NCBI RefSeq assembly: GCF_002943465.1
Contig: NZ_PTQY01000007.1
Span: 62,001 to 126,000 of the forward strand
Length of the DNA stretch: 64,000 nucleotides
Reading direction: 5' to 3'
Source of the DNA: Rhodoferax sp. TS-BS-61-7
GTDB lineage: Bacteria; Pseudomonadota; Gammaproteobacteria; Burkholderiales; Burkholderiaceae_C
Both the position numbers and the translations under genes were made by a program. This document shows positions 1 through 8,995 of this stretch, in pieces (position 1 is the first letter of the stretch; each line of letters opens with the position of its first letter). A model generated the notes under the pieces. That model was given only the letters and a program-made list of their open reading frames with translations. It was not told the origin of the DNA and did not search any database.

Positions 1-20
1 TATATTTGCACTCCATTTAC

Positions 21-35
21 TGCAATCAAGTTGCA
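21..35. promoter_or_regulatory. Palindromic operator candidate upstream of the metal ABC operon
   Basis: A 15-base interrupted palindrome (TGCAA, 5-base spacer, TTGCA) lies 9 bases upstream of the first start codon of the operon. Its position fits a repressor site such as a zinc-responsive Fur-family (Zur) operator. That identity is inferred from the downstream zinc/manganese-type transporter and not from a consensus match. The promoter itself probably lies beyond the left window edge. Confidence 0.3.
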
Positions 36-44
36 TTATTACCG

Positions 45-197
45 ATGACCCACCCCTCTTTTTCCACCTTTACACAGGTTTTGCGCAGCAGTGTGTTGGC
101 TTGGCCGGCCTGGCTGCGCGCCCTGGCCGTGACCCCATTGCTGGCTCTGCTGTGGCTGGGTGTGCTCTGGGCCAGCGTGGAGGCCATCCCGCTATGA
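45..197 (+). CDS. Small one-helix membrane protein preceding the metal ABC transporter
   Basis: A 50-residue protein, taking the ATG at 45; an in-frame ATG at 6 would add 13 residues. Residues about 17-45 form one hydrophobic segment, so it is probably a single-pass inner-membrane peptide. Its stop codon overlaps the next start as ATGA (194-197), so it is likely translationally coupled to the ATP-binding subunit and part of the same operon. I do not recognise a family. A role as an accessory factor of the metal importer is inferred only from position, and the ORF could also act as a leader that promotes translation of the ATPase. Confidence 0.5.
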   Translation: MTHPSFSTFTQVLRSSVLAWPAWLRALAVTPLLALLWLGVLWASVEAIPL

Positions 198-1000
198 ACA
201 CCGCCGCCCCGGCAGCGATCACGCTGCACAACCTGACCGTGAGTTACCGCCAGCACCCCGCACTGCACCATGTGAGCGGCCACTTTGCCCAGGGCTCGCT
301 CACCGCCGTCATCGGCCCCAACGGCGCGGGCAAAAGTACGCTGCTCAAAAGCCTGGCCGGGCTGCTGCCGCTGGAGCCGCACAGTCGGTTGGAGCACGCG
401 CCCGGCCTGCGCCTGGCCTACCTGCCCCAGCAGAGTGAACTGGACCGCAGCTTTCCGCTGGATGTGCGCGACTGCGTGTTGATGGGCCTGTGGGCGCACA
501 CGGGCGCCTGGGGCCGCTGCACGCCGGCCATGCAGGCGCGTGTGAACGCGGCGCTGCAGGCCGTGGACCTGCAGGGTTTCGAGCGCCGCCCCGTGGGCAC
601 GCTCTCCAGCGGGCAACTGCAGCGCACGCTGTTTGCACGCCTGCTGGTGCAAGACGCGCAGCTCATCTTGCTGGACGAACCCTTCAACGCCGTAGACAGC
701 CAAACCACGGCTGGCCTGCTCGCACTGGTGCAGCAATGGCACCACCAGGGCCGCACCGTGGTGGCCGTGCTGCACGATAACGCGCAGGTGCAGACGCACT
801 TTCCACAAACCCTGCTGCTGGCGCGCGAATGTATTGCCTGGGGTGCGACCGCGGAGGTGCTGACCGGCACCAATTTAGCCCGCGCTCGCAGCATGGCCGA
901 GGCGTGGGACGAAACCGCCGCCTTGTGCGATGTGGATGGTGCCTTCAACGGGCAAGACTTTGACACCCTGCTAGCCCAGCGCCTAGCCGCCACTACCTAA
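194..1000 (+). CDS. Metal (Zn/Mn-type) ABC transporter, ATP-binding protein
   Basis: A 268-residue ATPase that powers metal import across the inner membrane. Visible motifs are Walker A GPNGAGKST (residues 41-49), the Q-loop in AYLPQQ (75-80), signature LSSGQ (137-141), Walker B LILLDEP (157-163) and the switch histidine at 194. The start at 194 is chosen because it forms an ATGA overlap with the upstream small ORF; longer in-frame extensions run through that ORF. The next genes encode a ZnuB-type permease and a ZnuA-type binding protein, giving a complete ABC importer. The C-terminal region after residue 230 is longer than the catalytic core needs and has no motif I recognise. Confidence 0.9.
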   Translation: MNTAAPAAITLHNLTVSYRQHPALHHVSGHFAQGSLTAVIGPNGAGKSTLLKSLAGLLPLEPHSRLEHAPGLRLAYLPQQSELDRSFPLDVRDCVLMGLWAHTGAWGRCTPAMQARVNAALQAVDLQGFERRPVGTLSSGQLQRTLFARLLVQDAQLILLDEPFNAVDSQTTAGLLALVQQWHHQGRTVVAVLHDNAQVQTHFPQTLLLARECIAWGATAEVLTGTNLARARSMAEAWDETAALCDVDGAFNGQDFDTLLAQRLAATT

Positions 1001-1007
1001 GGCCACC

Positions 1008-1898
1008 ATGGACATCTTGCTGGGCCCGGTGTGGGACACCCTCCTCTCCCCGTTTGTCGAATTTGCTTTCATGCGCCGCGCACTCGTCGCCACGCTGGCG
1101 CTATCGCTCAGCGCGGCGCCGCTGGGCGTCTTTCTCACACTGCGGCGCATGAGTCTGTTGGGCGATGCACTGAGCCACGCGGTGCTGCCCGGTGTGGCCA
1201 CCGGCTTCATGGTCAGTGGCCTCTCGCTCACCGCAATGGCGCTGGGCGGTGTGCTGGCCGGCCTGCTAGTGGCCGCCGTGGCCGGGGCGGTCACGCGTTT
1301 CACCACCCTCAAGGAAGACGCGAGCCTGGCCGCCATTTACCTCGTTGCGCTGGCGCTGGGCGTGACGCTGATTGCACGCCACGGCACGCAGCTGGACCTG
1401 CTGCACATCCTGTTTGGCAGCGCGCTGGGCGTGGATACCGCAGGGCTCTACCTGGTGGCCAGTGTCGCCAGCGCCAGTGTGCTGGCCCTGGCGCTGATGT
1501 ACCGCGGCCTGGTGTTGGAAACCTTTGACCCCGTGTTTCTGGGCGCCCACCGCCGCGGTGTGCCGGCTTGGGTGTGGCAACAGGGCTTCTTGATGCTGGT
1601 GGTGCTGAACCTGGTGGCGGGCTTTCAGACCCTGGGCACGCTGATGGCCGTGGGCCTGATGATGCTGCCCGCCGTGAGCGCGCGCCTGTGGCACGACACC
1701 CTGCCCGCGCAACTGCTCAACGCCAGCGCGCAGGCCGCCATCGCGGGCGTGGCCGGGCTGCTGCTGTCTTACCACTTTGACACGCCTTCGGGCCCCACCA
1801 TCATCGGATGCGCCGGCGCGTTGTACGCCACCTCGCTGCTGCTGGCCCCCGGCGGCTGGCTGCCACGCCACTGGGCCCGCCCGCACCGGGTGGCCTGA
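1008..1898 (+). CDS. Metal (Zn/Mn-type) ABC transporter permease
   Basis: A 296-residue polytopic inner-membrane protein of the ABC-3 (ZnuB/MntB) family. It has about eight or nine hydrophobic helices spread along its whole length. The early segment LRRMSLLGDALSHAVLPG is typical of this family; the conserved GD and SHA residues sit in a membrane segment near the substrate path. The gene begins 7 bases after the ATPase stop, so the subunits are co-transcribed. Whether zinc, manganese or both is carried cannot be told from the permease. Confidence 0.92.
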   Translation: MDILLGPVWDTLLSPFVEFAFMRRALVATLALSLSAAPLGVFLTLRRMSLLGDALSHAVLPGVATGFMVSGLSLTAMALGGVLAGLLVAAVAGAVTRFTTLKEDASLAAIYLVALALGVTLIARHGTQLDLLHILFGSALGVDTAGLYLVASVASASVLALALMYRGLVLETFDPVFLGAHRRGVPAWVWQQGFLMLVVLNLVAGFQTLGTLMAVGLMMLPAVSARLWHDTLPAQLLNASAQAAIAGVAGLLLSYHFDTPSGPTIIGCAGALYATSLLLAPGGWLPRHWARPHRVA

Positions 1899-1940
1899 GC
1901 CTCTCTCCCTCTTTCTTCACCCACCTCAGGAACTACTCCC

Positions 1941-2870
1941 ATGCTGGACACCATCCCCAACCTTCCCCGCCGTTTTTTACTGGCCAGCGCCACCGCACTG
2001 GCGCTCTTGGGCAGCCAGGCCCATGCGGCTGACAAACTGCCCGTGGTGGCCAGCTTCAGCATCCTGGGGGACCTGGTGCGTGTGGTGGGCGGCGATCGCG
2101 TGGCGGTGACCACGCTGGTCGGCTCCGACGAAGACGCCCACGTGTTCGCGCCCAAACCCGCCGACGCCAAGGCCCTGCTGGCCGCGAAGCTGGTAGTCAC
2201 CAACGGCCTGGGCTTTGAGCCCTGGGCGGGCAAACTCATCAAGTCGGCAGGCTACAAAGGCAAAACCGTGGTGGCTACCCAGGGCGTAAACGCCCGCCAC
2301 ATGGCCGAAGAAAAAGGCCACGCTGGCCACGCCCATGAGGAACTGGACCCTCACGCCTGGCAAAACCCGAACAATGTGGTGTTCTATGTGCGCAACATCG
2401 CAGCCGCCTTGAGCCAGGTGGACGCAGCCGGCGCCAGCAGCTACCAGGCCAATGCCGAGGCCTATGTGCAGGAGCTGAGGGCGCTGGACGCTTGGGCCAA
2501 GGCGCAGATAACCAGCATCCCGCAAGCCAAGCGCAAGGTCATCACCTCCCACGACGCCTTTGGCTACTTTGCCGCGCACTACGGTGTGCAGTTTCTGGCG
2601 CCGCAGGGCGTGAACACCGAGACCGAACCCAGCGCCAAACAGGTGGCCCGGCTCATCCGGCAGATCCAGCGCGAAAAGATCCGCGCCGTGTTTGTGGAAA
2701 ACATGGCCAACCCCCAACTCATCGCCCAGCTCAGCAAAGACGCCGGGGCCACCCTGGGCGCCAGCCTGTATGCCGACGCCCTCTCCCCCGCAGGTCAGCC
2801 CGGCGCCACCTACCTGCAGATGGTGCGCCACAACGTGACACAACTGGTCGCAGGCATGCGACACAACTGA
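1941..2870 (+). CDS. Metal ABC transporter, periplasmic Zn/Mn-binding protein
   Basis: A 309-residue cluster A-I (ZnuA/TroA-like) solute-binding protein. A signal peptide is visible, with a hydrophobic core at residues 12-24 and an AHA cleavage site near 29. His67 (in EDAHVF) and His138 (in DPHAW) are expected metal ligands, and residues 120-138 form a short His/Glu-rich loop typical of zinc-type proteins. A Shine-Dalgarno-like AGGA lies upstream of the ATG at 1941. It delivers metal to the permease encoded just upstream. The His loop argues for zinc over manganese, but this is inference. Confidence 0.9.
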   Translation: MLDTIPNLPRRFLLASATALALLGSQAHAADKLPVVASFSILGDLVRVVGGDRVAVTTLVGSDEDAHVFAPKPADAKALLAAKLVVTNGLGFEPWAGKLIKSAGYKGKTVVATQGVNARHMAEEKGHAGHAHEELDPHAWQNPNNVVFYVRNIAAALSQVDAAGASSYQANAEAYVQELRALDAWAKAQITSIPQAKRKVITSHDAFGYFAAHYGVQFLAPQGVNTETEPSAKQVARLIRQIQREKIRAVFVENMANPQLIAQLSKDAGATLGASLYADALSPAGQPGATYLQMVRHNVTQLVAGMRHN

Positions 2871-2885
2871 GCAAATACGCTCACA

Positions 2886-2932
2886 TTTTGATAGCTGCTT
2901 GCGCATATTACACAAGGGCCAAGGCCATAAAA
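2886..2932 (+). repeat. Dispersed short repeat, copy A (intergenic)
   Basis: Copy of the repeat whose core begins ATAGCTGCTTGCGCATATT. It fills most of the 66-base gap between the metal-binding protein stop (2870) and the next ATG (2937). Its right half is diverged (CACAAGGGCC in place of CACGCGGGCT). The AAGG in its right end is about 12 bases from the next start codon and may serve as a weak ribosome binding site. Confidence 0.85.
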
Positions 2933-2936
2933 CACC

Positions 2937-4496
2937 ATGAAATTCACCCTACCGCGCCTCCCCAGCAAACTCCCGCGTCGCCTGGTGCTGGCCACCCTCT
3001 TGTCCGCCGCCGGCGCATCCCTCACCTGGGCCGCACCACCTGACAGCAAGACACTCAGCATCGCAGGTCCGTGGGAAGTTCACAGCCTGGATCCGTCCAA
3101 AAACGGCTACATCTTCACCCGCATGCAGGTGGCAGAAACGCTGGTTACCGTGGACAACCAGGGTGCGCTGGTGCCCGGCTTGGCATCGGGTTGGGAGGTG
3201 TCGGCCAACCAGCTGACTTGGCGCTTCAAGCTGCGCGCTGCAGCCCAATTTCACGATGGCAAGGCGGTCACCGCCGCTGATGTGGTGTCTGCCCTGGAGC
3301 GCGCCCGCAAGAACCCCGGTGTGATGAACAGCATGCCCTTGCAAAAAATCAGTGCAGACAAAGACGTGGTGGTGTTCGAGCTGAGCCGCCCCTTCACGCC
3401 GCTGCCTGCTTTTCTGGTGAACTACAGCACCCAGATTTTGGCCCCCAGCGCCTATGGTGCCGACGGCAGCGTGAAGGCGGTGGTGGGCACGGGACCGTAC
3501 AAAGTGACCCTGGCCCAGCCGCCCCAAAAGGTGGAGACCGCGCGCTTTGAGGGCTGGGCGGGCAGCAAGCCCGCGATTGAGAGGGTGTCCTACCTGGCGG
3601 TGGGCCGGGGCGAGACCCGCAACCTCATGGCCACAAGCGGCCAGGCGGACGTGGTGTTCACCCACGACCCGGCCAACTTTAGCCGCCTGCGGACCAGCAA
3701 AACGCTCACGCTGCAAACCCAGCCCATCCCGCGCACCATCTACATCAAGGTGAATGCCGGGCACCCCGCCCTCAAAGACGTGGCCACACGACGCGCCATC
3801 AGCCTGGCGCTGGACCGCGTGGGCATGGCCAGCGCCATCCTGCATGAGCCCAAGGCAGCGGGGACCCAGCTGTTCCCCGCCAGCATGGCAGAGTGGCATG
3901 TGCCCGGCCTGCAAGCACTGACGCGTGACCTGGGTGCCGCCCGCGCACTGCTCCAATCCGCCGGCTGGACGCCCGGGCCCGACGGCATCTTGCGCCGCGA
4001 GGGCAAGCCGTTCAAGGTCACGCTGCGCACCTACGCTGACCGGCCCGAACTGCCGGTGCTGGCCGCCGCCATCCAGGCGCAGCTGCGCGAGGTGGGCATT
4101 GACATGGCAGTGGCCATTGCCAACTCCAGCGAAGTCCCGGCGGGCCACAAAGACGGCACCTTGGAGCTGGCCCTGGTGGCGCGCAATTACTCCCTGGTGC
4201 CCGACCCCGTGGGCACGCTGCTGGAAGACTTTGGCCCCAGCGGCGGCGACTGGGGCGCCATGGGCTGGACCAGCGCCAGCCTGCGCGATGCCATCAGCGC
4301 GCTGAGCAGCACCAACGACAGCCAGCGCCGCTCGCGCCAACGCGGCGCCATTGCCACGGTCATCCAGGCCGACCTGCCGGTGATTCCGGTGGCCTGGTAC
4401 CAGCACTCGGCCACCAGCAACCAGCGGGTCACCCACGTGAGCTTTGATCCGCTGGAGATCTCCTACCGCATCACGCAAATGCAATGGGCCCGATGA
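2937..4496 (+). CDS. Family-5 extracellular solute-binding protein (peptide/nickel/opine type)
   Basis: A 519-residue periplasmic binding protein of the DppA/NikA/OppA superfamily. The N-terminus has a signal peptide (hydrophobic residues 16-31) with likely cleavage near residue 33. The family pattern of TRMQVAETLVTVD, W-F-L-R-x-G/A and the DGKAVTAADVV segment is visible. It is followed by two permeases and a fused ATPase, making a complete importer. Because this cassette sits between a zinc-type and a cobalamin-type importer, a metal-chelate (nickel or metallophore) substrate is plausible. Peptides or opines are equally possible from the sequence. Confidence 0.85.
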   Translation: MKFTLPRLPSKLPRRLVLATLLSAAGASLTWAAPPDSKTLSIAGPWEVHSLDPSKNGYIFTRMQVAETLVTVDNQGALVPGLASGWEVSANQLTWRFKLRAAAQFHDGKAVTAADVVSALERARKNPGVMNSMPLQKISADKDVVVFELSRPFTPLPAFLVNYSTQILAPSAYGADGSVKAVVGTGPYKVTLAQPPQKVETARFEGWAGSKPAIERVSYLAVGRGETRNLMATSGQADVVFTHDPANFSRLRTSKTLTLQTQPIPRTIYIKVNAGHPALKDVATRRAISLALDRVGMASAILHEPKAAGTQLFPASMAEWHVPGLQALTRDLGAARALLQSAGWTPGPDGILRREGKPFKVTLRTYADRPELPVLAAAIQAQLREVGIDMAVAIANSSEVPAGHKDGTLELALVARNYSLVPDPVGTLLEDFGPSGGDWGAMGWTSASLRDAISALSSTNDSQRRSRQRGAIATVIQADLPVIPVAWYQHSATSNQRVTHVSFDPLEISYRITQMQWAR

Positions 4497-5461
4497 TGCG
4501 GGCGCTGGGTGTATCTCTCTTGCGCGGTGTGGCGCGGCTGGTCCTGCGGGCAGCCGCTGTGGGCGGCATCGTCGGCGTGGTGTCCTTCCTGCTGATGCGC
4601 GCCCTGCCGGGCGACGCGGCCTACCGCATTGCCGCCGGGCGCTACGGCTACGACATGGTCAACAGCGCCGCCGCAGAAGCGGTGCGCCAGGAGCTGGGGC
4701 TGGACCGCCCCTGGTGGGTGCAACTGGGCACGTGGATGGCCGACCTGCTGCAGGGCCGGCTGGGCCACTCGCTGGTCACCGGCGACCCGGTGCTGAGCGA
4801 GCTGGCCCACCAGTGGGGCCATACGCTGCTGCTGGCGCTGGCCGCCTGGGCACTTGCGCTGGTGCTGGGCCTGGTAGGCGGCAGCCTGGTGGCACTGGCC
4901 CGCAAAACCTGGCTGGACCAAACGTCAAGCACCCTGGGCCTGGCCCTCAAGGCCACGCCCACGTTTGTGGTGGGCCTGGTGCTGGCCATTGTGCTGGCCG
5001 AGCAGGCCCGCTGGCTGCCTGCCGCGGGCCATGGCGGGCCTGAACATCTGGTACTACCGGGTCTGGCCCTGGCGCTGGGTCTGGCCGCCGGTTTGGGCCT
5101 GGTCACCCTGCACAGCATGCGCCAGGTGCTGGCATCACCCTCGGTGGCGTTTGCACAGACCAAAGGCTTGCCGCAAACCGCCGTGGTGTGGCGCCACGTG
5201 CTGCGCAACACCGCCGTGCCCGTGGTGGCCTACGCCGGTACCCAACTGGTGCTGCTGATGGAAGGCGTGGTGGTAGTGGAGAGTTTTTTTGCCTGGCCCG
5301 GCATCGGCCACGCGCTGATCCATGCGCTGGTTGCGCGTGACATCCCCATGGTGCAAGGCACGGCACTGTGCATGGGCTGGATGTTTGTGCTGCTCAACAG
5401 CGCCGTGGACGGCCTGTGCTGGCTGCTTGATCCACGCCTGCAACACCAGGAGGCTTCATGA
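4484..5461 (+). CDS. ABC transporter permease, DppB/NikB type
   Basis: A 325-residue inner-membrane permease with about six hydrophobic helices. The cytoplasmic coupling loop that contacts the ATPase is visible around residues 205-245 (AFAQTKGLPQTAVVWRHV). The reading frame overlaps the end of the binding-protein gene. In-frame ATGs at 4484, 4493 and 4496 are all possible starts; 4493 overlaps the upstream stop as ATGA and would couple translation. It pairs with the DppC-type permease that follows. Confidence 0.88.
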   Translation: MGPMMRALGVSLLRGVARLVLRAAAVGGIVGVVSFLLMRALPGDAAYRIAAGRYGYDMVNSAAAEAVRQELGLDRPWWVQLGTWMADLLQGRLGHSLVTGDPVLSELAHQWGHTLLLALAAWALALVLGLVGGSLVALARKTWLDQTSSTLGLALKATPTFVVGLVLAIVLAEQARWLPAAGHGGPEHLVLPGLALALGLAAGLGLVTLHSMRQVLASPSVAFAQTKGLPQTAVVWRHVLRNTAVPVVAYAGTQLVLLMEGVVVVESFFAWPGIGHALIHALVARDIPMVQGTALCMGWMFVLLNSAVDGLCWLLDPRLQHQEAS

Positions 5462-6264
5462 ACCATAACAAGACACTGCAACCGAGCACCCACTATCGCC
5501 TGGGGTGGTTCACCCTGCTGGCCTTGATAACGTATGCATGGCTGGCACCGCTGGCCATGCCTGATCCGTACCTGCAAGACCTGTCGGCCACGCTACAACC
5601 ACCATCGCATCAGCACTGGCTGGGCACCGATGCGCTGGGGCGCAGCGTGCTGGCGCGCTTGGCCGAGGGCGTCCGCGTGTCGCTGTCTTTGGCCCTGGGC
5701 TCGGCCCTGATGTCAGCCGTGTTGGGGGCCAGCCTGGGCGTGCTGGCCGCCTGGCGCAAGGGTTGGCTCGCGCGTGCGCTGCAAAGCCTGGCCGATGCGG
5801 TGATGGCCATGCCCGGCCTGCTGTGGGTGCTGCTGCTGTCTGCCCTGGCACCGGGTGAAAAGTGGCCGCTCTACCTGGGCCTGGTGCTCACTGCCTGGGT
5901 GGAGTTTTACCGCACCACGCGTGCATCAGTCGGTGCGCTGCTGGCCGGGCCGCAGGTGCAGTCCAGCCAGCTGCTGGGCTTTGGCCCGGCTTACATTGCG
6001 CAATACCACCTGTGGCCTGCCGTGCGGTCTACCTGGCTCTCGCTGCTGGCCTTTGCCGTGTGCAACGGCGTGCTGGCCGTGGCCGCCATGGGTTTTGTCG
6101 GCATTGGCTTGCGCCCGCCCGGCGCCGAACTGGGCGTGCTGATGACCGAGGCGCTGCCACATTCCGACGATGCGCCCTGGCTACTGGCCACCCCGGTGCT
6201 GGCGCTGCTGGCCTGTGTGCTGGCGCTGCAAGCCGTCACCCGCCCACGCGCCCCACAACCTTGA
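5458..6264 (+). CDS. ABC transporter permease, DppC/NikC type
   Basis: A 268-residue partner permease with about six transmembrane segments. The N-terminal LGTDALGRSVLARL segment is diagnostic of the DppC/OppC side of this family. The start overlaps the upstream stop (ATGA, 5458-5461), showing tight coupling. The coupling loop near residues 155-185 is less conserved than usual. It forms the translocation channel with the upstream permease. Confidence 0.88.
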   Translation: MNHNKTLQPSTHYRLGWFTLLALITYAWLAPLAMPDPYLQDLSATLQPPSHQHWLGTDALGRSVLARLAEGVRVSLSLALGSALMSAVLGASLGVLAAWRKGWLARALQSLADAVMAMPGLLWVLLLSALAPGEKWPLYLGLVLTAWVEFYRTTRASVGALLAGPQVQSSQLLGFGPAYIAQYHLWPAVRSTWLSLLAFAVCNGVLAVAAMGFVGIGLRPPGAELGVLMTEALPHSDDAPWLLATPVLALLACVLALQAVTRPRAPQP

Positions 6265-6271
6265 TGAAAGT

Positions 6272-7738
6272 ATGCAGATGACACTCGCTTTAGAGATCAA
6301 CAACCTGCACGTGACAGCCCCTGGCCAGCCGTCTGACGCAGGCATTGTGCGCGGTGTGAGCCTGGCGTTGGCAGCGGGGCAGCGACTCACGATTTTGGGA
6401 GAGTCCGGCTCGGGCAAGTCGATCCTGGCCCAGGCCATCATGGGCACCCTGCCCACAGGCATGCAGACCCGCGGTCAAGTCGCGGTGTGGGGCCAACCTG
6501 TGGTGGGCCCCCATGCAGCAGCCAAGGCACAGCCCCCTCTGTGGGGTCGCCAGTTGGCCATGTTGCCCCAAGAGCCCTGGCTGGCGCTGAACCCCACCAT
6601 GCGCACCCACACGCAAGTCGCCGAGGTAGCGCATTTTGTGAAAGACCAAACCTGGCCCTCAGCACGCCAAACTGCAGACCAGGCCCTGGCCCAATTGCAG
6701 TTGCAGCACGCGGCCCGCAAATACCCGCACCAAGTGTCGGGCGGCATGGCGCAACGGGTCTCGTTTGCCGCCACCTGCGCAGCAGAGGCGCAGCTGCTGA
6801 TTGCCGATGAACCCACCAAAGGGCTGGACGCGGCGCTGCGTGACCAGGTCGCCGATCTGCTGGCCGCCCACGTGCCCACAGAGAATGCCACCCACGCCGC
6901 CCTGATCACCATCACCCACGATGTGGCACTGGCCCACCGCCTGGGCGGCACGGTGGCCATCATGCTCGACGGCCAGGTGATCGAACACGGCCCAGCGCCT
7001 GAGGTGCTGGTGCGCCCGCAACATGCCTACAGCCAGGCGCTGGTGCAGGCCGACCCGGCCCACTGGCGGGGCCTGCTCCAGCCCGTGGCAGCAGCGGCCG
7101 CCCCCGTGGTGCTGGCGCAAGGCCTGGCCAAGTCGTTCGGGGCCGAGCGCCTTTTCTCCAACGTGGACCTGTCCATCGCCCAGGGCGAAATCGTGGCCGT
7201 GACTGGCCCCAGCGGCTGCGGCAAAACCACGCTGGGCCACATCTTGCTGGGCGTGGCCCAGCCCGACGCGGGCGTGGTGAGCCGACCACCAGGCACCCCG
7301 CCCCATGCTTTTCAAAAGCTGTACCAGGACCCACCCGCCGCGTTTGCCCCCAGCCGCACGCTGCGCCAGTGCCTGCATGACCTCATCACGCGGCACCGGC
7401 GCAGTTGGGCCGACGCCACCGAGTTGATGCGTGAACTGAAACTGGGCCCCGAGCTGTTGGAGCGCCTGCCCGACCAGGTGTCGGGCGGCGAACTGCAGCG
7501 CTTTGCGTTGCTGCGGGTGCTGCTGCTCCAGCCCCGCTTCATCTTTGCGGACGAGCCCACCTCACGGCTAGACCCGCTCATCCAGAAAACCACCATAGCG
7601 CTGCTGTGCGCCAGCGCTGCGGCGCACCGCTTTGGCGTCATTCTGGTCACACACGATGCGGCGGTGGCGGCCCACGCAGCGCACCGGGCTGAACACATCC
7701 GGTTTGGCGCGCAGTCCCCGGCGATGGCCGCCGCATGA
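6272..7738 (+). CDS. Fused double ATP-binding protein (DppD-DppF type)
   Basis: A 488-residue protein with two complete ABC cassettes in one chain, replacing the usual pair of separate ATPases. First domain: Walker A GESGSGKS (43-50), signature VSGGM (155-159), Walker B LLIADEP (175-181). Second domain: Walker A GPSGCGKTT (312-320), signature VSGGELQR (403-410), Walker B FIFADEP (423-429). The start at 6272 follows the permease stop by 7 bases; ATG 6278 is an alternative. The fusion is known in some nickel and opine importers and fixes a 1:1 ATPase ratio. It energises the two permeases upstream. Confidence 0.9.
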   Translation: MQMTLALEINNLHVTAPGQPSDAGIVRGVSLALAAGQRLTILGESGSGKSILAQAIMGTLPTGMQTRGQVAVWGQPVVGPHAAAKAQPPLWGRQLAMLPQEPWLALNPTMRTHTQVAEVAHFVKDQTWPSARQTADQALAQLQLQHAARKYPHQVSGGMAQRVSFAATCAAEAQLLIADEPTKGLDAALRDQVADLLAAHVPTENATHAALITITHDVALAHRLGGTVAIMLDGQVIEHGPAPEVLVRPQHAYSQALVQADPAHWRGLLQPVAAAAAPVVLAQGLAKSFGAERLFSNVDLSIAQGEIVAVTGPSGCGKTTLGHILLGVAQPDAGVVSRPPGTPPHAFQKLYQDPPAAFAPSRTLRQCLHDLITRHRRSWADATELMRELKLGPELLERLPDQVSGGELQRFALLRVLLLQPRFIFADEPTSRLDPLIQKTTIALLCASAAAHRFGVILVTHDAAVAAHAAHRAEHIRFGAQSPAMAAA

Positions 7739-7778
7739 ACGCAACTGCGTTGCCAACATTCACAACTAGAATGCGCCC

Positions 7779-7996
7779 GTTGGTGCTCGCGGCGTGGTTC
7801 ACAGGCCGCAGTTCAACGGGAAGCAGGAGGACTGCGGGGCCCACGCCCCGACGCCCCACCTGCGCTGCCCCCGCAACGGTCAATTGGATGAAGAAAGCCC
7901 GGCTTTCTTCACCCCCCATCACTCAGCCACTGGGCGCTCTGAACAGGCACCTGGGAAGGCGATGGAGGGTTGCCATCAGCCCGGATACCGGCCAAC
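7779..7996 (+). promoter_or_regulatory. Cobalamin riboswitch
   Basis: The roughly 220-base leader carries the conserved blocks of the cobalamin (B12) riboswitch in order: GGTGCTCGCGG near 7782, GGGAAGCAGG (7818-7827), GCTGCCCCCGCAACGGT (7864-7880), the B12-box element GCCACTG (7926-7932), CTGGGAAGGCGATG (7951-7964) and AGCCCGGATACCGGCC (7978-7993). A perfect arm (GAAGAAAGCC at 7890 pairing with 7901-7910) is a variable stem in the middle. The element precedes a BtuD-like gene by about 145 bases, so B12 binding should repress the downstream importer. Ends are approximate. Confidence 0.93.
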
Positions 7997-8140
7997 ACGG
8001 TGACGGTGTGCCCAGCACGCCGTCGTGACGCTCAACCGCTGGCGGGGATGCCGGTGCGAGTTTTTGTTCAGGAATTTTTCCATGCCATTTGCACCTGGCC
8101 GCTTGGCCCCACCGCGCACGCCACTTCGCCCGGCTTAGAC

Positions 8141-8995
8141 ATGCCCACCCTCGCCGGTATGTCACTGCAGGTGTGCGATGCAAGCTTTCGCACGCCCCAA
8201 GGCAGCGCCTTGATCCAGCCCCTGAGCTTCTCGGTGGCGCCGGGTCAGCGCCTCGCCATCGTCGGCCCAAACGGGGCCGGCAAATCTACCCTGCTGCGCA
8301 TGCTGGGCGGCCTGCTGGCGCCCACGACCGGCCATGTGCTGCTGGACGGCGAGCCGCTGCAACACATGGCCCCTGTGGTCCGCGCGCGCATGCTGGCCAT
8401 CCTCGGGCAAGCCGACCACGCCGACGTGCGCCTGCGGGTGCAGGACTACGTGGCGCTGGGCTGCCTGCCGCACCGGCAAACGCAGAGCCCGGCCCAGCTG
8501 CGGGGAGTCGTCGCCGATGCGCTGGCGCTGTGCAACCTGACCACCCTGGCAACACGCGCCATGGGCAGCCTGTCCGGCGGCGAACGCCAGCGTGCCCACC
8601 TGGCCCGCGCTTTGGCCCAGCAACCCCGCCTGCTCTTGCTGGATGAGCCGACCAACCACCTGGACCCGCGCGCCACGCTGGATCTGCTGCGCATGGTTAA
8701 AGACCTGGGCATTACCGTGGTGGCGGTGCTGCACGACCTGCCACTGGTGCCGCCCTGGGCCGACCAGGTGCTGGTACTGAAAGCTGGCGCCCTGGTCCGC
8801 TGTGACACCCCCACGCTAGCACTCAATCCTGTCACGGTGCACCAGGTGTTTGCCATGCATTCCTACTACCTGCCCCACCCCGGTACGGCGCAGCCCATGC
8901 TGGTGCTGGACGCACATCCGCCCGACGCGCCTGCAGGCAGCCCGCCCCAGCACCGCACCAGTTTTTTCAACCACTACGAAGAACCCACGCCATGA
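8141..8995 (+). CDS. ABC transporter ATP-binding protein (cobalamin/iron-chelate type)
   Basis: A 284-residue FecE/BtuD-family ATPase. Motifs are Walker A GPNGAGKST (42-50), signature LSGGE (144-148), Walker B LLLLDEP (164-170) and a switch histidine in AVLHDLP. The start is uncertain: ATG 8141 or 8159 fit the family N-terminus. The open frame extends further 5' but that part is riboswitch leader. It lies in a three-gene operon with a binding protein and a FecCD permease. The upstream cobalamin riboswitch makes a corrinoid the most likely substrate. By similarity alone it could serve heme or siderophores. Confidence 0.85.
   Translation: MPTLAGMSLQVCDASFRTPQGSALIQPLSFSVAPGQRLAIVGPNGAGKSTLLRMLGGLLAPTTGHVLLDGEPLQHMAPVVRARMLAILGQADHADVRLRVQDYVALGCLPHRQTQSPAQLRGVVADALALCNLTTLATRAMGSLSGGERQRAHLARALAQQPRLLLLDEPTNHLDPRATLDLLRMVKDLGITVVAVLHDLPLVPPWADQVLVLKAGALVRCDTPTLALNPVTVHQVFAMHSYYLPHPGTAQPMLVLDAHPPDAPAGSPPQHRTSFFNHYEEPTP

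Noticed and set aside
26-808. Long minus-strand open frames opposite the metal ABC genes and elsewhere (for example opposite the RND gene at 13994-16690)
   Set aside because: They mirror real genes on the plus strand, have His/Gln/Arg-rich composition typical of antisense GC-rich shadows, and carry no motifs.
7970-8140. Extended N-terminus of the BtuD-like ATPase starting inside the riboswitch
   Set aside because: The extra residues come from riboswitch RNA and lack similarity to the ATPase family.
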